Assembly: GCA_001650955.1 (NCBI GenBank)
Contig: LXYP01000022.1
Coordinates: 1 to 64,000 of the forward strand
Reading direction: 5' to 3'
Source of the DNA: Sphingomonadales bacterium EhC05
GTDB lineage: Bacteria; Pseudomonadota; Alphaproteobacteria; Sphingomonadales; Sphingomonadaceae
DNA length: 64,000 nt
Both the position numbers and the translations under genes were made by a program. The stretch's first letter is position 1; each line of letters opens with the position of its first letter. The notes below the pieces were generated by a model. The model saw only the letters and a program-made list of their open reading frames with translations, was not told where the DNA came from and did no database searches. Shown here piece after piece: positions 53,550 through 62,958 of this stretch.

Positions 53550-55087
53550 GGCTTTTCCCTTAGCTTACTATCCAGCCAGAGCGCAGCCTGCCTGGGTGAT
53601 TTTTTGTCTTGGTCGCGATCCACCATATAATTGGCTTCGCGCATTGTTTCCACTGTGATCGCACCGATAAGCGGTTTTACCGCAGAGACAAACTGTTCAT
53701 CCGCATCACGTCTGGATGATATCATAAGCATGGCTTCATAGGACGGCACCGCGCCCTTGCCATCTGCCAGCACAATGAAGCCATTGGCGGCAATTCGTCC
53801 GTCGGAGGAAAAGGCAGAGATAACATCCACATCCCCGCTCGCTAAAGCGGGGTACATGAAGGTAGGATTAAACGAGCGCGCCTCTTTGAACCGCAAAGGA
53901 TAGGCGGCCTTTACCATTTTCCATTCGGGCCGCTCGAGAAACTCGAGGTCGGTCCCGAACGCGAATTGCGAAGAAACCCTCGCCAGATCGTCCAATGACT
54001 GGAGACCTTTCGACGCGGCATCTTCGGGACGGACAGCGAACGCATAAGTATTCTCAAAACCCAATGCGCCGACCATAGCGACCCCATATCTGTCCTTTGC
54101 CCATGACCGGATATCTTCCAGCATTTGATCCGTGGGAATCGCGTCCTCGCGTTTCATCTGATTGGTCCAGATCGTCCCGGAATAATCGATCGAAACATCG
54201 ATATCTCCCGCCGCGACGGCCTGAAAAAGAACCGCAGAGCCGAGACCATCGCGATATTCGACGGCGTAGCCAGCTTTCTGGAGCCGCGAGCCAACCAGCC
54301 GCGCCAGAATATATTGCTCGGAAAAGCCTTTTGCGCCGATGACCACAATATCTTCGCGAGACTGAAAAGTTGGCAGCAAGGCAATGATCAGCCCGATTGC
54401 CAATAATCCGGTGGCCACCCATCCACGGAACTTATGACGCGCCGCCATCGCTTTCTCAATAATGCCCAGCAAGAGATCGACAATGATCGCAAGACCTGCG
54501 GAGGCGAAGCAGCCGGCGAGCACCAAAGTCCAATTCTGTGTCTGCAAACCAGCAAAAATCATATCGCCAAGACTGGCCTGTCCGACGGTAGTTGAAAGTG
54601 TCGCTGCCCCAATCGTCCAGACAGCAGCAGTCCGGATTCCCGCCATGATCGTTGGCGCTGCAAGCGGCGCTTCGACCAGCCTCAGCTTCTGCATTGATGT
54701 CATGCCAAGTCCATCAGCCGCTTGCTTGATAGCTGGATCGACGCCGGTCAGCCCGGTCACGGCATTGCGGAGTATCGGTAGCAACGCATAGAGCGTCAGC
54801 GCGAGCAATGCAGGGAGAAACCCGAGCGCGGAAATTCCGCCCCCGACCAGCGCCGAAATGCCGAGCAGCACCGGATAGAAGAGAGCAAGCAGCGCCAGCG
54901 CCGGTATCGTCTGAATAAGGCTGGAGAAACCCAGGATAACCGATGAAAATTTTGGTGCGCGGGCGGCGCAGATTGCCAGAGGGAGACATATTGCGAGCGC
55001 GAGCAATAGAGCTGAAAAGCTTAGCTGGACATGAGCAGCCAGCAATTCCGGCACCCGAGCGAAAGCCTGTTGCCATGCCTCGCTCAT
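53546..55087 (-). CDS. Osmoprotectant ABC transporter, fused permease and substrate-binding protein
   Basis: The 513-residue product joins a six-helix permease (about 1-220) carrying the ABC EAA-type loop (IKQAADGLGMTSMQKLRLVEAP) to a glycine-betaine/choline-type binding domain (about 235-513; VVIGAKGFSEQYILARL, DVSIDYSGTIW). This ProW-ProX (OpuC-like) fusion is known in the family. It imports a quaternary amine such as betaine or choline. It follows the ATPase gene with a four-base overlap. Confidence 0.93.
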   Translation of the reverse strand: MSEAWQQAFARVPELLAAHVQLSFSALLLALAICLPLAICAARAPKFSSVILGFSSLIQTIPALALLALFYPVLLGISALVGGGISALGFLPALLALTLYALLPILRNAVTGLTGVDPAIKQAADGLGMTSMQKLRLVEAPLAAPTIMAGIRTAAVWTIGAATLSTTVGQASLGDMIFAGLQTQNWTLVLAGCFASAGLAIIVDLLLGIIEKAMAARHKFRGWVATGLLAIGLIIALLPTFQSREDIVVIGAKGFSEQYILARLVGSRLQKAGYAVEYRDGLGSAVLFQAVAAGDIDVSIDYSGTIWTNQMKREDAIPTDQMLEDIRSWAKDRYGVAMVGALGFENTYAFAVRPEDAASKGLQSLDDLARVSSQFAFGTDLEFLERPEWKMVKAAYPLRFKEARSFNPTFMYPALASGDVDVISAFSSDGRIAANGFIVLADGKGAVPSYEAMLMISSRRDADEQFVSAVKPLIGAITVETMREANYMVDRDQDKKSPRQAALWLDSKLREKP

Positions 55088-55857
55088 GTTGACTTGCTCA
55101 ATTCTATGAGATGCGCGGCTTGCGCGCGCGGGATGGCAACCAGCGCCTCGGCCTCGTCACCCGCCTTTCCAGATAGCAATTCAGCCGGCGTCGCATCAGC
55201 CCGTATCTGTCCGGCTTCCATCACCAATATTCGATCCGCGAGATAGAGCGCCTCCGCCATATCATGAGTCACGATGATCGTGGTCAGGCCGAGTCTTTGA
55301 TGGAGCTTTTTATATTGTTCGGTGAGATTATCCCGAGTGACCGGGTCCAGTGCACCAAAAGGCTCGTCCATCAGCATAAGTCCAGGCTTGGTGGCAAGTG
55401 CCCTCGCGAAGCCAACCCGCTGCTGCTGACCACCGCTGAGTTGGTCGGGCATCCGGGTCGCCATCTCCTGCGGCAATTCCACCAGATCGAGCAATTCTGC
55501 CACACGCTCTTTCCGCCCCTCGGTATCACCCGCGAGTTCCAGCCCGATCGCGATATTGCGGGCAATGGTCATATGCGGGAACAGGCCGATATTCTGAAAG
55601 ACATATCCGATCCGACGACGCAATATATGAGGGTCAATCGAATCCACCAGTTCATCGCCGATCCGAATCGTTCCGCTGGTTGGGTCGACCAGGCGGTTGA
55701 TCATCTTGAGCAATGTTGATTTGCCCGAGCCCGATAAGCCGACCAGTGCGACCAGACTTCCGGCCGCGATATCCAGGGACAAATCATCAACTGCGCGAAC
55801 CGCGCCATATTGGCGAATGATATTTTGCAGGCTGATGGAAGGTTCGGATACAGGCAT
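55084..55857 (-). CDS. Osmoprotectant ABC transporter ATP-binding protein
   Basis: The 257-residue ATPase has Walker A GLSGSGKSTLLKMI, Q-loop YVFQNIGLFPHM, signature LSGGQQQRVGFARAL, Walker B LMLMDEPFGALD and the switch His (IVTHDM). The C-terminal CBS domains found in some ProV proteins are absent. First gene of a probable four-gene minus-strand operon. Confidence 0.94.
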   Translation of the reverse strand: MPVSEPSISLQNIIRQYGAVRAVDDLSLDIAAGSLVALVGLSGSGKSTLLKMINRLVDPTSGTIRIGDELVDSIDPHILRRRIGYVFQNIGLFPHMTIARNIAIGLELAGDTEGRKERVAELLDLVELPQEMATRMPDQLSGGQQQRVGFARALATKPGLMLMDEPFGALDPVTRDNLTEQYKKLHQRLGLTTIIVTHDMAEALYLADRILVMEAGQIRADATPAELLSGKAGDEAEALVAIPRAQAAHLIELSKST

Positions 55858-55967
55858 TGCCGGACATAGTGGCGCGCTTTGATCGGCATGTCCAATCCCA
55901 CTTGACGTCGAGCCTAAAAACCGCTCGTATGAACATTAATGTAAATAAGAGAAGCAGGAGCGGAAAC

Positions 55968-56801
55968 ATGGCATATCAGAGCGGCCAGAAGACAATATTT
56001 ATCACGGGTGCAGCATCGGGCCTTGGCCGTGAAGTGAGCCGTTATTTCGCTGCCAAGGGCTGGTTTATCGGAATTGCCGATATCAATGACGCAGGCATGG
56101 CAGAAACCGCCGGGATGCTGCCGGAGGGGCAAAGCTCCACGCATCAGCTGGACGTGACCGATCGAGGACAATGGAAACAGGCCGTTGCGGATTTTGGCGC
56201 GGTCACCGGCGGGATGATGCATGTATTGTTCAACAATGCCGGTATCGGCGAAGGCGGTCCGATCCAGGAGATGACCGATGAAGAGATTGACCTGATGATC
56301 GCGATCAACCTGACTGGAGTGATCAGCGGCACGCGGGCCTGTTTTGAGATGCTGAAAAATACGCCGGATAGTTGCATTCTCTACACCGCATCGGCTGCCG
56401 GAATTTACGGTGTCGCCGACCTCAGCGTCTACAGCGCGACCAAATTTGCCGTGCGCGGTCTCGCCGAGTCACATGATCTGGAGTTCAACAAATATGGCAT
56501 CAAGTCGCGTTCGCTGATGCCGGGCTTCATTGACACCAATATCATTTCCGACGTCGCCGAAGGATCGAATCAGAGCGGCAAGGAACTGCTCGAGGAAAGC
56601 GGCGTTCTGGTCAGTCCGGTTTCGATCATTGGTCCCGAAGCCTGGGCCGCGGTCCATGGCAAAAAGGTGCACACACCGGTAAACAAAATGGCCAAGCAAT
56701 TGGCTTTTGCCGCGCGCTGGATGCCCGGCCGATTGCGCAAAGAATCTCTGAAAATAGCAGATTTGGGCAATATCCTGTCACCCACCGAACAGCCGAAGTA
56801 G
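55968..56801 (+). CDS. Short-chain dehydrogenase/reductase
   Basis: The start at 55968 (MAYQSGQKTIFITG) has AGGAG nine bases upstream. The 277-residue product has TGAASGLGREV for NAD(P) binding, NNAGIGEGG, and the catalytic Ser plus YSATKFAVRGL (Tyr and Lys in place). The substrate is unknown. It is transcribed alone, divergent from the transporter operon. Confidence 0.9.
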   Translation: MAYQSGQKTIFITGAASGLGREVSRYFAAKGWFIGIADINDAGMAETAGMLPEGQSSTHQLDVTDRGQWKQAVADFGAVTGGMMHVLFNNAGIGEGGPIQEMTDEEIDLMIAINLTGVISGTRACFEMLKNTPDSCILYTASAAGIYGVADLSVYSATKFAVRGLAESHDLEFNKYGIKSRSLMPGFIDTNIISDVAEGSNQSGKELLEESGVLVSPVSIIGPEAWAAVHGKKVHTPVNKMAKQLAFAARWMPGRLRKESLKIADLGNILSPTEQPK

Positions 56802-56814
56802 TGCAAAGGCGGGT

Positions 56815-57111
56815 CTAGACAAAGCTCTCGATAATCTGTGCCAAATCGATATCGCGCTGCGACAGGCCGCCGCTGTCACCCGCGTCATGGGTCGTGAGGG
56901 TGATATCGACCCTGCTATAGACATTGAACCATTCCGGATGATGATCGGCTTTTTCGGCATGCAAAGCGACGCGAGTCATGAAGGCGAAGGCTTCGGTAAA
57001 ATCGGCGAATTTGAACGACCGGCTGATCGCGTCCCGTTTGCCGTCATATTCCCAGTCGGAAAGGCCAGCCAAGGCCGCTTTTCGCTGTTCATCTGTCAAT
57101 TGCGCGACCAT
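56815..57111 (-). CDS. Pterin-4a-carbinolamine dehydratase
   Basis: The 98-residue product is full length for the family. The signature [16 protein letters not shown] with its active-site His pair and the ending [13 protein letters not shown] are clear. It recycles 4a-hydroxytetrahydrobiopterin formed by aromatic amino acid hydroxylases. No hydroxylase is next to it here. Confidence 0.95.
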   Translation of the reverse strand: MVAQLTDEQRKAALAGLSDWEYDGKRDAISRSFKFADFTEAFAFMTRVALHAEKADHHPEWFNVYSRVDITLTTHDAGDSGGLSQRDIDLAQIIESFV

Positions 57112-57164
57112 ATTTTCTGCTCCTTGCTTGGCTTTCCCGTCAAATCATGCCTTAAGCCTGTAGC

Positions 57165-57788
57165 ATGAATCGGGGACAGTCAACCAGCGCCAATGATCGG
57201 CTTGTAACCGAGGCGCTGAGCTGTGTCCGGAGTGAGCGGATGCTGTTTCGCAATCTCAGCTTTGACCTTGTCTCGGGACAGGCCGGTCTGATCACCGGAC
57301 CCAATGGTGTCGGCAAATCAAGCCTGCTGCGGCTGCTCGCCGGATTGCTCGAACCCTTTGCCGGATCGTTCCAGGCGCCCGATGCCAGATCCCTGTGCGA
57401 TGACAGGCTGGCGCTGGATGAGCATTTGCCACTGGCGCAAGCCCTGCAATTCTGGGCCGGACTTGATGACCGGGCCCCCAGCCAGCTTGCCACGGCATTG
57501 GCAGCAGCGGGACTCGATCATCTCGCCGAAGTGCCAATACGCTATTTCTCGACCGGTCAACGGCAACGCGCCCGGCTCGCCCGCACCTATCTCAGCGGCG
57601 CGAAACTGTGGCTGCTCGACGAACCGGCCAACGGGCTCGACAGCGGCTCGGTCGCGCAATTGGGCGTGGCGCTCCAGCGCCATCTCGACGAGGGCGGCAT
57701 CATCCTTGCCGCCAGTCATATTCCCCTGCCGATTGCCTTTGACCTGTCGCTTGCATTATCCCCATTGGAGGCGTTGGAGGCGATTTGA
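57165..57788 (+). CDS. ccmA: CcmA, cytochrome c maturation ABC ATPase
   Basis: The 207-residue ATPase has Walker A GPNGVGKSSLLRLL, signature FSTGQRQRARLARTY, Walker B LWLLDEPANGLD and His switch ASH. Size and partner identify it as the heme exporter ATP-binding subunit, which works with CcmB to supply or release heme-loaded CcmE. It overlaps ccmB by four bases. Confidence 0.93.
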   Translation: MNRGQSTSANDRLVTEALSCVRSERMLFRNLSFDLVSGQAGLITGPNGVGKSSLLRLLAGLLEPFAGSFQAPDARSLCDDRLALDEHLPLAQALQFWAGLDDRAPSQLATALAAAGLDHLAEVPIRYFSTGQRQRARLARTYLSGAKLWLLDEPANGLDSGSVAQLGVALQRHLDEGGIILAASHIPLPIAFDLSLALSPLEALEAI

Positions 57789-58438
57789 TGATCAGACAAT
57801 TGGCCTCGATCATCTGGCGCGACGTGCGGCAAAGCTACGCCAGCGGCGGCACCTGGCTGCCTGTAATATTCTATCTCTCAGCCGCAACATTATTTCCTTT
57901 CGCGGTCGGCCCGGATCGCCAGCTGCTGTTGGAAACCGGGGGCGGCATCCTCTGGATCGCGGCGCTGCTCGCGACTTTGCTGCCGCTCGACCGGTTGATC
58001 CAGCCGGATCTCGACAATGGAATATATGACCAGCTGATCGTCCGCGGACTGGCCGATGAACTGATCGCCTTCGCCCGCCTGATCTCCCACTGGCTGGCTT
58101 TTGGACCACCCCTATTATGCGCTGCATTTCTCGCCAGCGGCCTGATGGGGCTGGACGGTCCCCCATTGGTGACGCTGCTTGCCAGTCTCGCCATTGCAAC
58201 CCCTGCCCTCGCCGGCCTCGCCGTGATGATCGCGGCGCTGACCGCCGGACTGAAGGGCGCCGGCGCGCTCGGCGGTTTACTGCTGGTGCCGCTCGCGATC
58301 CCGATGCTGATTTTCGGGGCCGGCAGCCTGTCCGATCCGAGCGGCAGTGCGCTGCTCTTTCTGGCGGCGATATCATTGCTGCTGGTCGCAATCACGCCGT
58401 TCGCCGCAGGTGCGGCCTTAAGGGCATTGCGCGAATGA
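57785..58438 (+). CDS. ccmB: CcmB, heme exporter membrane subunit
   Basis: The 217-residue product has six predicted membrane helices and the family start (IWRDVRQSYASGGTWLPVIFYL). It forms the export channel with CcmA. The ccmC and ccmD genes that often follow are not here; the next gene is on the other strand. Confidence 0.93.
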   Translation: MMIRQLASIIWRDVRQSYASGGTWLPVIFYLSAATLFPFAVGPDRQLLLETGGGILWIAALLATLLPLDRLIQPDLDNGIYDQLIVRGLADELIAFARLISHWLAFGPPLLCAAFLASGLMGLDGPPLVTLLASLAIATPALAGLAVMIAALTAGLKGAGALGGLLLVPLAIPMLIFGAGSLSDPSGSALLFLAAISLLLVAITPFAAGAALRALRE

Positions 58439-58458
58439 TATAAATCCAGGGTGCGACC

Positions 58459-58713
58459 CTAGATGATATATTCGATGCTCTGCATCTCGCCAGTCGCGGC
58501 CCGCTTCTTGTCACGTTGCGTGACGATCGTATCATTGAGCGTCTTGATCATGTCGCTGCCCGCCGTGATGCAGAGGCCGGGTATGAGAGCATGGACAACC
58601 GCGCCCAGGCCACCCCAGATCATCTTCAGCCCAAAACTGCCGGCAAAGACCAAATGCTCGACATAGGTTTCATCAACCGTCCGCGGGTGATCAACGAAAA
58701 GGCGCTTGAACAT
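58459..58713 (-). CDS. DUF6356-type small membrane protein
   Basis: The 84-residue product has the pattern FKRLFVDHPRTVDETYVEHL, split by a hydrophobic helix (FGLKMIWGGLGAVVHALIPG) and TAGSDMIKTL. It matches the short DUF6356 proteins of sphingomonads, whose role is unknown. It stands alone. Confidence 0.75.
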   Translation of the reverse strand: MFKRLFVDHPRTVDETYVEHLVFAGSFGLKMIWGGLGAVVHALIPGLCITAGSDMIKTLNDTIVTQRDKKRAATGEMQSIEYII

Positions 58714-58760
58714 AAGGGAAACTCCGGAATTTGAGATGACTAACGGGGATTGAGACGCGT

Positions 58761-59519
58761 CTAGATACCACCTTCGGTGACATCATATCCAGCCTTTTCG
58801 AGCGCTGCCTTTAAAGCAACACGGCAATTTTCGAGCTCGTCGACATCGGTCGAGCGAACCACAAAATTCGCCCCTACCGTGCCTTTGCGGAAGAAAGGAT
58901 AGCTGCCGATCACACAGCCCTCATAGGCTTTTTCGGTTTCCCGCAATTCCTTCGCGATTTCACTTTCGGGTGCCCAGGCACCCAAAGTCGCGGACAATAA
59001 TGGCGCGCCGCCTTCCAATGTCCCGGTCAGTGCATCCAGCATCCCTGCGGTAATATGCGGAACGCCGGCCATCAGGAAGAGATTCTCAATCTTGATACCC
59101 GGTGCGCCAGACATGCGGTTCTCGATCAGTTCGGCGCCCTCGGGAACCCGCGCCATCCGCAAACGACCTTCATTGATACCGCCCTTGTCGACATAATATT
59201 TTTCGAGGATCGCCCGTGCCGCAGGATGGATCACGACATCGACGCCCAGGGCCTGCGATATCGCATCAACGGTAATATCATCATGGGTCGGACCAATGCC
59301 GCCGGTGGTGAACAGATAGTCATTGCGCGCGCGCAAGATATTCACTGCCTCTGCAATATGGTCCATATCATCGGCGACCACACGGACTTCTGCGAGCCGG
59401 ATGCCCTGGATATTGAGCCAGCTCGCGACCTGCGCAATATTCTTATCCTGCGTTCGTCCGGAGAGAATTTCATCACCAATGACGATCAGCGCGGCGGTAT
59501 AGATTTTTTCATTTCCCAT
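58761..59519 (-). CDS. CinA-type molybdopterin-binding domain protein
   Basis: The 252-residue product has the MoaB/CinA fold: VIGDEILSGRTQDKN and the loop FTTGGIGPTHDDIT. The C-terminal deamidase domain of full CinA is missing, so it corresponds to the N-terminal half only, as in many alphaproteobacteria. It may cleave an ADP-ribose-type pyridine nucleotide by-product. Its substrate is not proven. Confidence 0.88.
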   Translation of the reverse strand: MGNEKIYTAALIVIGDEILSGRTQDKNIAQVASWLNIQGIRLAEVRVVADDMDHIAEAVNILRARNDYLFTTGGIGPTHDDITVDAISQALGVDVVIHPAARAILEKYYVDKGGINEGRLRMARVPEGAELIENRMSGAPGIKIENLFLMAGVPHITAGMLDALTGTLEGGAPLLSATLGAWAPESEIAKELRETEKAYEGCVIGSYPFFRKGTVGANFVVRSTDVDELENCRVALKAALEKAGYDVTEGGI

Positions 59520-59561
59520 GACCGAAGCCTATAGAGGGATAAGCCGCTCTGTGGAAATATG

Positions 59562-61307
59562 TTATTTGGTGCGATCGCCAGAAGATTTCCCGCCGGGAAT
59601 TTTTCGATAGTCCGAAGTCGGCGGTCGCGCGATTTTTTCAACCGGCACGTGCAGCCAGGATGGGCTGCTGCCGAGCCGGGCATGGAACCGGACGTTGAAG
59701 GTGAAGGGATCGGGCTCATCCGAGAACAGATCTACGCCATAGACCGGTCGCACATCCTCTGCCGCATAGCCCATCAGACCGAGCAGCGTCGGAAAAATCC
59801 GATAGTGGGAGCGCTGGTTCTGGCCGGTCTGTGCGGCCGCAGCCCAGCGGGCGCTCTCGGCACCATCAGCGCTGCCGCCCAGCACCACCAAGGGAACCAC
59901 GCCCTCCTCGATCGCGGGATTGGGAGTGCAATGGGTCGCCTGTCCCTGCTCTCCCCGCTCGTGAAACGTCTGGCCGTGATCCGCGGTGTAGATCAGCGTC
60001 GCATCGGTCAGATCCGCGTCCGCGATCAGACGGTCGAAAAAGCCGCCAACTTGCCAGGTCAAAGTGTTGCGATAGCTGTTGCGGTATAATTCCCAACTGC
60101 TGTCGCCGCCGTCAATATCATCATCGGACGCCATATCGGTGACATCGGGATATTGTCCGCGCTTGAGCATCGGTCGATAGGTCGCATGGCTGGCCGGGAA
60201 TTTGTCGTTGACCGGAAAATGGGCGCCGACTTTGTTGACCAGAATGAACTGCGGAATATCATCGTTGAGATAATCGGACAACCGGTCTGCCACAGCATGG
60301 TCGCGCTGCTGCACCGGCACGTCGGCAAATTGGTCCCATTGGTCGATCAATTTGCGCTCCTGCGCGTTCATCTGATTCTGAAACCGGCCACCGGTGCGCT
60401 GTCCATCAATATAGATGGTTCCGAGCCCAGCCTGTTTCGCATAGGCCCAGATCGATGGCTTGGACCGGATGGTGTCGCGATAATTGTCTCTGGTCCCGCC
60501 GAATCTCAGGGTGACATTGGAACCGACGCTGCAATGGTTGATCGATGTCGCCAGTCCGAAATTATGAATCGACACGCCGGGCTTTGGATCCAGCAAGCCG
60601 GAATATACACCATCGATGCTGTTGATATCGAGATAGGCCCCGGCAATGCTCTCGTCGATGATCAGCACGATATCGGAGGTCAATTTATCTGGCGCGCGTG
60701 CTATCGCCACTTCTTCGCGAGGAGCCCGGTCTGCGGTGACATATTCATATCCGAACAGCGACAGATAGCTCATGCTGCTGTGACTGGTCGGTAATCCGCT
60801 GGCCCCTTCCCCGCCCCGGAAAAACAGGACGGTCGTCAACAACAGCAATATCGGCAATGCGGTCCAACTCGCGGCCCGCGTTGCCACTGACGCTGCGCCG
60901 ACCGGTTTCAGACCGATTGCGAAGAAGAGGATGATCGCCTTGGCTGCGGCCCAGATCAGAACCGGTCCCTGTTGCGCAATCGCATTGCCCAGATCACCGG
61001 TGCTTTGCGTCATGGTGACAAAACCATCATAGTCCATGAAGTCTCCGACCGCCCATTGATAGCCGTCCACCAGCATTGATCCTGCTGCCATCAGTGCCGC
61101 AATCGGCCAGCGCAGCCAGGACTGACGGAGCAGAGCAAAACCGGTCAGGCTGATCGCGCAAAACAGGAATAGCCCCGCAAAAGCGGTTAAAGCGACCGGC
61201 TGTATGTCAGGCACAGCCAACATCGTCACACGCCGCCAGACTTCTCCGCCGCCGAGCAGCAGAGCCAGTCCGATCAACAGATATTTCAACTGGGGCCGCA
61301 TGAACAT
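59562..61307 (-). CDS. Membrane sulfatase-fold enzyme
   Basis: The 581-residue product has four or five N-terminal membrane helices (about 5-180) and a periplasmic alkaline-phosphatase/sulfatase domain. The metal and nucleophile region is VLIIDESIAGAY, where phosphoethanolamine transferases have Thr and this protein has Ser. Later motifs are YTADHGQTF and a His near ATHCTPNP. It probably transfers or removes a phosphate-linked group on an envelope molecule. The start may be the ATG two codons in. Confidence 0.82.
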   Translation of the reverse strand: MFMRPQLKYLLIGLALLLGGGEVWRRVTMLAVPDIQPVALTAFAGLFLFCAISLTGFALLRQSWLRWPIAALMAAGSMLVDGYQWAVGDFMDYDGFVTMTQSTGDLGNAIAQQGPVLIWAAAKAIILFFAIGLKPVGAASVATRAASWTALPILLLLTTVLFFRGGEGASGLPTSHSSMSYLSLFGYEYVTADRAPREEVAIARAPDKLTSDIVLIIDESIAGAYLDINSIDGVYSGLLDPKPGVSIHNFGLATSINHCSVGSNVTLRFGGTRDNYRDTIRSKPSIWAYAKQAGLGTIYIDGQRTGGRFQNQMNAQERKLIDQWDQFADVPVQQRDHAVADRLSDYLNDDIPQFILVNKVGAHFPVNDKFPASHATYRPMLKRGQYPDVTDMASDDDIDGGDSSWELYRNSYRNTLTWQVGGFFDRLIADADLTDATLIYTADHGQTFHERGEQGQATHCTPNPAIEEGVVPLVVLGGSADGAESARWAAAAQTGQNQRSHYRIFPTLLGLMGYAAEDVRPVYGVDLFSDEPDPFTFNVRFHARLGSSPSWLHVPVEKIARPPTSDYRKIPGGKSSGDRTK

Positions 61308-61423
61308 CCCGAAAAACCAATGATGGAAGGGACTGCTCGCTTAGCGTGACAAGGTTAACATTCCCCGAAAAAGTAACATTTTGGGGTATCGCCAAACCCC
61401 AATCCAATGCCTATATAGGAATG

Positions 61424-62260
61424 ATGACAGACTATATGACCATTGACGAGACCAGCCCGCAATCCCGTACCGGCGCGATCAAGCTGCACGGCCCAGAAGG
61501 CTTTGAAGGCATGCGCAAGGCTGGCCGGCTCGCCGCCGAAATATTGGATTCGCTGGTGCCCCACGTCGTCCCCGGTGTCACCACCGGCGCGCTCGACGAT
61601 ATGGTCCGCGTTCAGGCCTTTGCCGCAGGCGCGGTTCCGGCGACTTTGGGCTATCGCGGCTTCACCCATAGCTGCTGCACCTCGATCAACCATGTCGTCT
61701 GCCACGGCATTCCCGGCGACAAGAAGCTCAACGAAGGCGACATCGTCAATATCGATGTCACCGTGATCGTCGACGGCTGGCACGGCGATACCAGCCGGAT
61801 GTTCCTCGTCGGCAAGACCCCGATCAAGGCCAGCAAGCTGGTGCAAGTCACTTACGAATGCCTGATGCTCGGCATCGCACAGGCCAAGCCCGGCAACCGC
61901 ATGGGTGACGTCTCCCACGCGATCCAGTCCCACGCCGAAGCCAACCGCTATTCGGTCGTTCGCGATTTCTGTGGCCATGGTCTGGGACAGATGTTCCACG
62001 ACGCCCCCGAAGTCGTCCACGCCGGCCGCCCTGGCACCGGCCCCGAGCTACGCCCCGGCATGTTCTTCACCATCGAACCGATGATCAATATCGGCAAATA
62101 TACATGCAAGATGCTGGAAGACGGCTGGACCGCGGTGACCCGTGATCGCTCGTTGTCGGCGCAATTCGAACATAGTATCGGGATTACCGAGGACGGCTGC
62201 GAGATATTTACGAAGAGCCCGGCGGGATTGGATGCGCCGCCTTATCATACGGCGGTATAG
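61424..62260 (+). CDS. map: Methionine aminopeptidase, type I
   Basis: The start is taken as the ATG at 61424, just after AGGA; ATGs at 61421 and 61436 are alternatives. The product has about 278 residues. The metal ligands lie in DVTVIVDGWHGDTSRMF (two Asp), HGLGQMFHDAP (His) and FTIEPM and SAQFEHS (Glu). It removes the initiator Met from new proteins in the cytoplasm. The gene is divergent from the sulfatase-fold gene. Confidence 0.95.
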   Translation: MTDYMTIDETSPQSRTGAIKLHGPEGFEGMRKAGRLAAEILDSLVPHVVPGVTTGALDDMVRVQAFAAGAVPATLGYRGFTHSCCTSINHVVCHGIPGDKKLNEGDIVNIDVTVIVDGWHGDTSRMFLVGKTPIKASKLVQVTYECLMLGIAQAKPGNRMGDVSHAIQSHAEANRYSVVRDFCGHGLGQMFHDAPEVVHAGRPGTGPELRPGMFFTIEPMINIGKYTCKMLEDGWTAVTRDRSLSAQFEHSIGITEDGCEIFTKSPAGLDAPPYHTAV

Positions 62261-62336
62261 TTTCTGAGTCTGCGCATATCCCTGTCTTGATTTCCATCGA
62301 CCGGTATCAGCAGACAGTCATCGGCGGTGGTCAAGA

Positions 62337-62350
62337 TGTCCGCTTTCGGG
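62337..62350. repeat. REP-like half element
   Basis: TGTCCGCTTTCGGG, identical to the start of the 1757 copy, lies just upstream of the ribosome-binding site of a small lipoprotein gene. Confidence 0.5.
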
Positions 62351-62363
62351 ACGGAGGAAATGT

Positions 62364-62717
62364 TTGAAAAATGTAACAATTGGCATCGTATTTTTGGCAA
62401 TCCTGACACTCGCGAGTTGCGGCCAGCCAGTCAATGATCGAGAGAAATTGAAATCGTTGACAGGGATCGAGCTATGTCCAGAAGCAACTGTCACCGAAAC
62501 CAAAAATACCGACGATGAATCCTATTTTCGATTTGATGTCGTCTATGAGTTCGAGGTGGCTGCCGATCAGCAATGCCTTGCGGAATTTACCGTTAGTATT
62601 GATGAATCGCACCAATGCGAAAAATTCCCAAACCAGTTGGCTTGTCGTGTAGAAGACGGCGATACTTTGATTTTGAATCAAGGCGAAAACAATCTATCAA
62701 TCACCTACGCAACCTAG
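62364..62717 (+). CDS. Small lipoprotein
   Basis: The 117-residue product starts at a TTG with GGAGGA five bases upstream. A lipoprotein signal ends in LTLASC (Cys at residue 19). The mature part is acidic with two further cysteines pairs (ELCPEA, QQCLAE, HQCEKF, LACRVE) and no known domain. REP-like motifs flank it on both sides, like the other orphan lipoprotein at 133. Confidence 0.65.
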   Translation: MKNVTIGIVFLAILTLASCGQPVNDREKLKSLTGIELCPEATVTETKNTDDESYFRFDVVYEFEVAADQQCLAEFTVSIDESHQCEKFPNQLACRVEDGDTLILNQGENNLSITYAT

Positions 62718-62732
62718 TGTCCGCCTTTCGGG
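62718..62732. repeat. REP-like half element
   Basis: TGTCCGCCTTTCGGG begins directly after the stop of the small lipoprotein gene, with one inserted C relative to the 62337 copy. Confidence 0.5.
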
Positions 62733-62958
62733 ATGTTTCAGCCGAAGAAAAACATCGGAATTGGGTCAATTAAATCCCCCCAGACAGTTTACCTCTCTTC
62801 TGACCACTCCAAAGCCCGAACCTTCCATAGCTCTCAACAGCAAAACTCGGAATTATTCGTCACCACGCCCCTGTTCCACGCCACCAAGCTTTCTCTGGCA
62901 ATGCTGGCCCCGCGCGCCTAGGCAAGCAGCACAATTCCCACCAACACAGGCATCAAAT

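Noticed and set aside
57304-58029. Long plus-strand frame overlapping ccmA and ccmB
   Set aside because: It is out of frame with two clearly identified genes; GC-rich codon bias creates long shadow frames here.
57810-58391. Minus-strand frame of 193 codons opposite ccmB
   Set aside because: It is Arg/Pro-rich and lies opposite a clear six-helix membrane protein.
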